Origin: Carallia brachiata
Taxonomy: Eukaryota > Streptophyta > Magnoliopsida > Malpighiales > Rhizophoraceae
Length of the DNA stretch: 64,000 bases
Assembly (NCBI GenBank): GCA_021464245.1
Contig: JADCRB010000065.1
Coordinates: 306,966 to 370,965, forward strand
Direction: 5' to 3'
Part shown: positions 58,961 to 64,000 of the stretch, piece by piece
Layout of the letters: every line of letters begins with the position of its first letter
Numbering within the stretch: position 1 is the stretch's first letter
Notes under the pieces: generated by a model
Databases searched by the model: none
What the model was told of the DNA's origin: nothing
What the model saw: only the letters and a program-made list of their open reading frames with translations
Position numbers and translations under genes: made by a program

Positions 58961-61569
58961 CGAGTGTATATGAAATTGCAGTTTTGGTTTGAGAACCTGC
59001 GTTTTTTGAAATTGCAGTGCTTGATAAACTCTAAAAATAGCTGTTGGAGGAAGTGCACAGCATTTTAAACCTGCATTTTGAAAACTGTAGTGTTTTTATT
59101 ATAAATGAATTTTCTTTTTAAGAAAAAAAAAGGTTTAAATTCTAATTCTACTAAGCCTCCTAAGCCACTTTTATGAAGTTGAAGTGGTTATCAAACTAAA
59201 ATAATTATTTTAGGATTTACCAAAAAATATATATATATTTTATGCACTGGCACCATTAAGGAAAAACTTATACAAAAAAAAACCTTTTTTCTTTTTTTTT
59301 TTTGTCTTGAAATTAAAAAACAGGAGTAACACTTTACATACACGTTAAGAAGAATTGTATTAATTCTCCACGAAATAAGTTATATTATTTATACTAAATA
59401 TCTGAGAGAGTCTGAACTATCCAACACGTGTCGCTAACGTTCGTGATTCTGTAGAGATAGGCGCATTTTAGTCTTACCATACACCTTAACGATCATTTAC
59501 ACCCATTATCTCATATTACAAATGAAATCTTCTAACCATTAGACCAGTTGCCAAAAAAAACCTTTCCTCTTGAACGAGAACAATGTCACACTACATTTAT
59601 TATCTTGTCTGTTGGCTGTTGCCCTTCAGTGTCACCGCATTAGCCCACTTTTCAGCTCAGTACTTAGACGAACCTTCCACTTATTGTCTTCTCGTCAAAG
59701 CTACAAAAATCAAAGCTAATTCAACAAGTTGGTCAATTTGCAATCCTAGTATCCTACCTTAAGCATTACCACGAAACAGCGCATTATGACACCCAGATGC
59801 TAGCTAGTTACCTTTGAAAAAGTAAAAAACGCACGCACTACTAATGATATGCCTTCCAAGTGGTTTGACTGCTTCTCAACTCCGAGGACACAAATGCAGA
59901 CTTTGAATCTACCCGGTCATAAAAGAGGATGTATCTCGTTTTATTTTCACAACTCTCAACTTAAAAAGCCAGTAAAGATGAAAAAAGTTTTTTTTGTTTT
60001 TCCTAACTCACAAATAGTGAATGGTTAACTGGTAGTCGTTAACGAATATAGAAAGATGTCTTAGTTCGAGAATATTACTATAAGAGATTCTTTAACACTT
60101 CACTTAAATCTTATTTTATATGAGAGCTTTCTTTCTTCTTTTTTTTGAAGGAGAGAATGTGAGAGAATTTGATCTTTTTCTCTAACTATTTTAAAATTAT
60201 AAAGATTTAATAGTCATTTGAACTAACCAAGTGATTAATAAAAGAAATCTTGAACATTAAATTATGATATGCATTATCGTACTACTTCTAAAAAGGTGAT
60301 ATCCTATCACAATTTGCAAAATAAATAGCAAATCCGGTTGTTGGTATATCAAACAAACTAGTTCTTTACCTTGTAAAATTGTTATGTTACTTATAGCTAT
60401 AATAGCCCAAAAATTGACAAATATAGGGTTCCTGTCAGCACGATAAAAAGTTAAAACTTAGACGAGTCTACACAGGATCATATGCACCAAGTTGCAGAAA
60501 TTAAACTTGAGGGGTGGTCAGACCAAAACGAGAAAGAAAAATAAAAAATAGAAACCTCGAGGGGTGGTCAACATCCAAATGCGGAAGGCCAAGAAGTTGA
60601 CAAATTTTGGTAAGTTTGAAACCCTTTGTCTATATCGAAGATTCGAAGAAACGTACGACTCACTCGATTAATGAAAACTTTTTCATCGGCTTTCTAAATG
60701 ATAATAAACAATTTTAATTTTTCACCATATGCTGGTTGAGTTGGGATGGATATAGATGAAACTTTGAAAAATTTTAAATTTAAAACTGTGAAACCTTTTT
60801 GATCACTTGAATTAATTATAAAATATTCTGATAAATAAAAGACACAAAGTCACACTATTAAACACAAAAGTTATCTTTTTTATTTTTTTTTTGAGAAACT
60901 TAGGTCGAGAGTTAAATAATTAAAATAATTTTTTTAATTTTTATAAATCTCGTATCCCTTAATTAGAATTAAAATTCAAAATCTTAGAAAATTAAAATCT
61001 TAATTCTTAACGGTAAGGACCTCTTGAGGTGCAGATATTTGGCGATGACTGATGATGCGGAGATTAACTGGCTTCCAATCATTCAGTCCAACCAGTTTAT
61101 TTATATATTAATCTCATCGCCAACGCCAGCCATTCATATCTTATCACAGTCACATTGGCTAGTCTATTCTATAGAAAGTCGGAAATGCAACAAGCCAAAA
61201 TCCACCGCCACTCCATCGCCAAGGCCGCACTTGGCCGGTGCAAGCAACAAAAGTGCTAAAAATTAATAAATACATCATCAAATTCTTATATGATCTTCAA
61301 TAAGGCCGTGTTTGGATGGCCAATTATGCTCTTAATCAAAATTATGCCGGTTAATCGTGCTCGTGGTTCTCAAAAACAGAAAAGAAAACCGTGTAGAAAG
61401 AATCAACTAATTTCCCAAGTGGAAAAATCAACAAAACAGATTCTTTACATGCAACTAAGAAAGAAGAAAAAAAGGCCGAAACAGCATTAGTTCCTCTACT
61501 AGATACTCTTCCATTAACCTCTTGTTATTTACCCTCAAGATTACAATGGCCTATTTACAAGTTTGCTAT
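58961..61569. other. Intergenic upstream of the Nudix 3' end
   Basis: AT-rich and without a recognisable gene. A string 'ggccgtgtttggatggcc' at 61303-61320 looks like the terminal inverted repeat of a common hAT-type MITE, but the partner end is not visible. A possible SINE-like remnant with 'cttagttcgagaat' lies at about 60010-60130. Confidence 0.4.
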
Positions 61570-62893
61570 TTAACTCAAATCCTCCTTTTGTTGTTGGAGA
61601 TGGGCATGCCGTCTAACTAATTCTTCTAAAGCTTCTCTCATCCACCATTGTTGGCATACTTCTCTGGCTTCATCAATTGTAACCTGTAGAAAAGCAGAAC
61701 AGTACATTGGAAACAATTAGACTCCTTGAATTCCAACAAGTCCATTATCATCCATCAAACACAAGCAGTGGCAGATTTTGCACATACCCATCTTCGCTTT
61801 CGGATGTTTTTCTCCGGCCAGAGGTCTAATTGCTTCTCAACAAGCAAAGAGAACATGTAGCCATTATGCATTATGCCACCACTTTTGCTCTTATATCTCC
61901 ATTTGCCTAATTTACACTGCATGTACATTGAAACAAAGATAACGAAATTAAGAATTGAACTAAGTTATGGGACTATTGAACTCTATGCATTAACTTGCTT
62001 TGCAGATACTAACCTCAACATTTCCAATCACTCCTGCTTCCTCTATGGTCTCTCGCAAGGCCGCTTCTTCCATGGATTCATTTTCTCCCAACCTCCCTGC
62101 AAGTCAGATTGCGACGAAAGCACTGTTAATAACAGGAAAGATAAACATTTCCAAATAGACATCCTTAAGGTGAATGGAAGTGAAAGACTTATCAACAGAT
62201 GATCTTGTAAATTTAGTACCTTTGGGAACAACATTGCATGACCCTTCTGTGAACTGATTACAAGTACTTCTAATTCTTCATGGCAAGTTCCATCAAGTCT
62301 GTTGGTTTTTCCTATATCTGTAAGGAATGCATCTGCATAATTTTAAACAGGAAAAGGATGAATGACTCGGGTTAGGAATTTTTAACAGGGAAATCTAAAC
62401 AGAAAATTTCTCCCTCACTACTCAAAAGAGGCTAACAGAAACACAATAAGCGAAATTCACACATCCAAAAATCAAAAGCAATGAAAAATCAGAACTGATG
62501 GCACAAATCAAAGTAGGACGGACAAAGAAAAAATGAAGGAAAAATTCATCCAATTTGACAACGACCCACTTCAGAAAATTTTTTTAAAAAAAGCTTCAAA
62601 TTGGATAGAGCTATTAATTTCCAGCTTTATGATTAAAAAAAAAAAAGGGAAATAAGCAGAACCCAGAAGGAGAAAGATAGCCAAGAGGGGAAAGAGAAAG
62701 GAGAAACGCACCCTACAACTTGGCGACAGCCTTTATCATAACGCTGGAGATCCCTACCAGTGCGAGAAACCAAAGAGACCACATTCCCAATATGCAAAGG
62801 CAAGCCCTTTTTTGACGGGAATTTCTCAAGGAAAGGGAAGATGAAAGAAATGAGACTCGCGAAGTTTGCAAGGGAGAAAGAAAGCCCTCTCAT
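61570..62893 (-). CDS. Nudix hydrolase (NUDT17/18/4-like), with two frame breaks
   Basis: Nudix enzymes hydrolyse nucleoside diphosphates linked to another moiety; this subgroup is close to diphosphoinositol-polyphosphate phosphohydrolases, but the substrate cannot be deduced here. Exons (minus): 62893-62712, 62332-62220, 62096-62014, 61916-61788, 61683-61570; all GT-AG. Seen: VSLVSRTGRDLQRYDKGCRQ before VVGCIPYR, LEVLVISSQKGHAMLFPKGG, the Nudix box (G-x5-E-x7-REx2EExGx, exon 3 with ETIEEAGVIGNVE), then GYMFSLLVEKQLDLWPE and the C-terminal EAREVCQQWWMREALEELV. Breaks: one extra A (or two missing) at 62306-62310 and one missing A at 62081-62084. Corrected, 206 residues. The ATG at 62893 gives about 36 residues before the conserved core, hydrophobic and Ser-rich, perhaps an organelle signal; another in-frame ATG is at 62956. 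Confidence 0.9.
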
Positions 62894-63460
62894 GGCGTCA
62901 CAAATTAAGGGACTAGCTTGAGATATACGAAAAAAACCAGCAAAATTAAAAAGCAAAATTTTTTGTTGCCAGTACTTTTGTGGGAATTACTTTAAACCCA
63001 AAAATTTAGGTGATCCTTGGAAATGAATCAACAGTTGTTGGTGGGGGGGGTGTTTCTTTTGCTATTATTGTGATTTGCTGTATTTGGAGAACAAGAAGAT
63101 GCTGTTGTTAATCGCAAACTGAGAAAAACAACAACAGTACAAGCAGTTTGCCGTCTGTTTTTTTTTTTTTTTATCGTCTGTTTTGCATAGAACAGCCAAG
63201 CCACTTTCTTGATTGCTATTAATGGAGACGAGAGAGTAAAAATAAAGTATTTATAGACATTCCTTCTTCCCTCTTTCCGTTGGACACAGAAAGTGAGAGA
63301 GGAAGCCTCTACGGACTAACTGACGCGTATTGAAAATAAAACGACGTGTTTTTTCGGTTTTATTTTTGACCACTTGTAGAGAAGTTTTTCTTCTTCGGCT
63401 GTTTTATCAAGTACCAGCAAAAACACATGCAAAAAAAAAAAAAAATTATATATATATATA
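62894..63460. other. Nudix gene upstream region
   Basis: Probably the promoter and leader of the Nudix gene. It holds poly(T) tracts and a G-run at 63044-63051. No other feature is recognised. Confidence 0.45.
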
Positions 63461-63466
63461 TATATA

Positions 63467-63640
63467 GTGAATTTATCTTAAATTTTATTCTGATTAAAAT
63501 TATAATTGATATTTTTAAAATAAAAATTAATATTTTTAAAATATTTATAATTTTTAAATTTTAAAAATTATCAATTTTATTTTAAAAATATTAGTTATAA
63601 TTTTAACAGAAATACCGTCTAAAATAAAAATCACAAAAAT
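63467..63640. repeat. AT-rich palindromic MITE-like element, copy 2
   Basis: Follows a (TA)n microsatellite (63447-63466). The left arm, which includes 'gatatttttaaaataaaaa', is inverted at 63560-63630. The same core is present in the palindrome at 2197-2340 near the other end of the window, so both belong to one family. Confidence 0.6.
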
Positions 63641-64000
63641 ATGTATACTTATTAAAAACAAAAAAGGTAAATTCAAGACCGTCACCCACAAACAACATCC
63701 CTCCCACCTCTCTCATCTTTCTTTTTTTTTTTTTTTAAACAAAGGACATCGTTACAACATCCCCCCTCGTTTCCAAACGTAAATTGCACTGTAGAATTTT
63801 TTTTTTTTTTTGGGTTATGTGGTCCTATGTTATTTTCGCTTTTTTAAAATAAATAATTTTTTATCAAATTATCTCGCTTCAAGATACACTTATGGCATTT
63901 CTCTCGTGAATAGTACTTTAACGCACGAAATTCACTTCTCACTTTTTACCGACTTCTTCATGTAGATATTTTTTCTTTAAAAAATAAAATTAAAAGGATA

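Noticed and set aside
61303..61320. Single MITE-like end 'ggccgtgtttggatggcc' as a complete element
   Set aside because: No partner inverted end or target-site duplication was found nearby, so no element is called.
61570..62893. Assignment of the Nudix gene to the NUDT12/13/16 group
   Set aside because: The RTGRDLQRYDKGCRQVVGC and VISSQKGHAMLFPKGGW wording is closer to the NUDT17/18/4 group. The exact member is left open and no symbol is given.

Overview
The window is nuclear DNA of a eudicot plant. It is AT-rich, with GT-AG introns, poly(A)-tailed retroposons and miniature inverted-repeat elements. Six protein-coding genes can be read exon by exon: STR (+, 3865-6627), a half-size ABCG transporter needed for arbuscular mycorrhiza; TDX (-, 7547-11041), a TPR-thioredoxin; JAZ3/TIFY6B (-, 14437-19226), a jasmonate repressor; IREH1 (+, 30944-42766), an AGC kinase with a zinc finger; RLK902/RKL1-type LRR receptor kinase (-, 47144-49791); and a Nudix hydrolase (-, 61570-62893). 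A complete-looking STR gene suggests a mycorrhizal host. I cannot name the species.

From memory of the Arabidopsis map, RLK902, IREH1, JAZ3 and TDX are near neighbours in the same order on chromosome 3 (At3g17840, 17850, 17860, 17880). This is therefore an ancient conserved block. STR, which Arabidopsis lacks, sits directly beside TDX. The genes do not form one pathway, although JAZ3 (jasmonate), STR (symbiotic lipid supply) and RLK902 (defence-related receptor) are all linked to biotic interactions.

Layout: 1-3300 is repeat-rich and holds a decayed wound-responsive (DUF3774) gene between two inverted repeats, just upstream of STR. STR and TDX are tail to tail. JAZ3 carries a complete TRIM retroelement in intron 2 (15863-16458, TSD GTTAT). 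JAZ3 and IREH1 are head to head across 11.7 kb of repeats, including two SINE copies with target-site duplications and a LINE RNase H relic. IREH1 and RLK902 are tail to tail, with a Mutator-type MITE (9-bp TSD) between them. About 11.8 kb without a recognisable gene separates RLK902 from the Nudix gene.

The most important general observation concerns data quality. Five of the six genes contain small length changes that break the frame, about 15 in total. Most are one- or two-base losses in homopolymers. Splice sites, motifs and exon phases are otherwise intact, and restoring the lost bases makes each CDS length divisible by three. This looks like consensus error rather than five neighbouring pseudogenes, but the sequence alone cannot prove it. 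I found no wholly new system; the most novel structure is the inverted-repeat element carrying gene fragments at 1000-3150.
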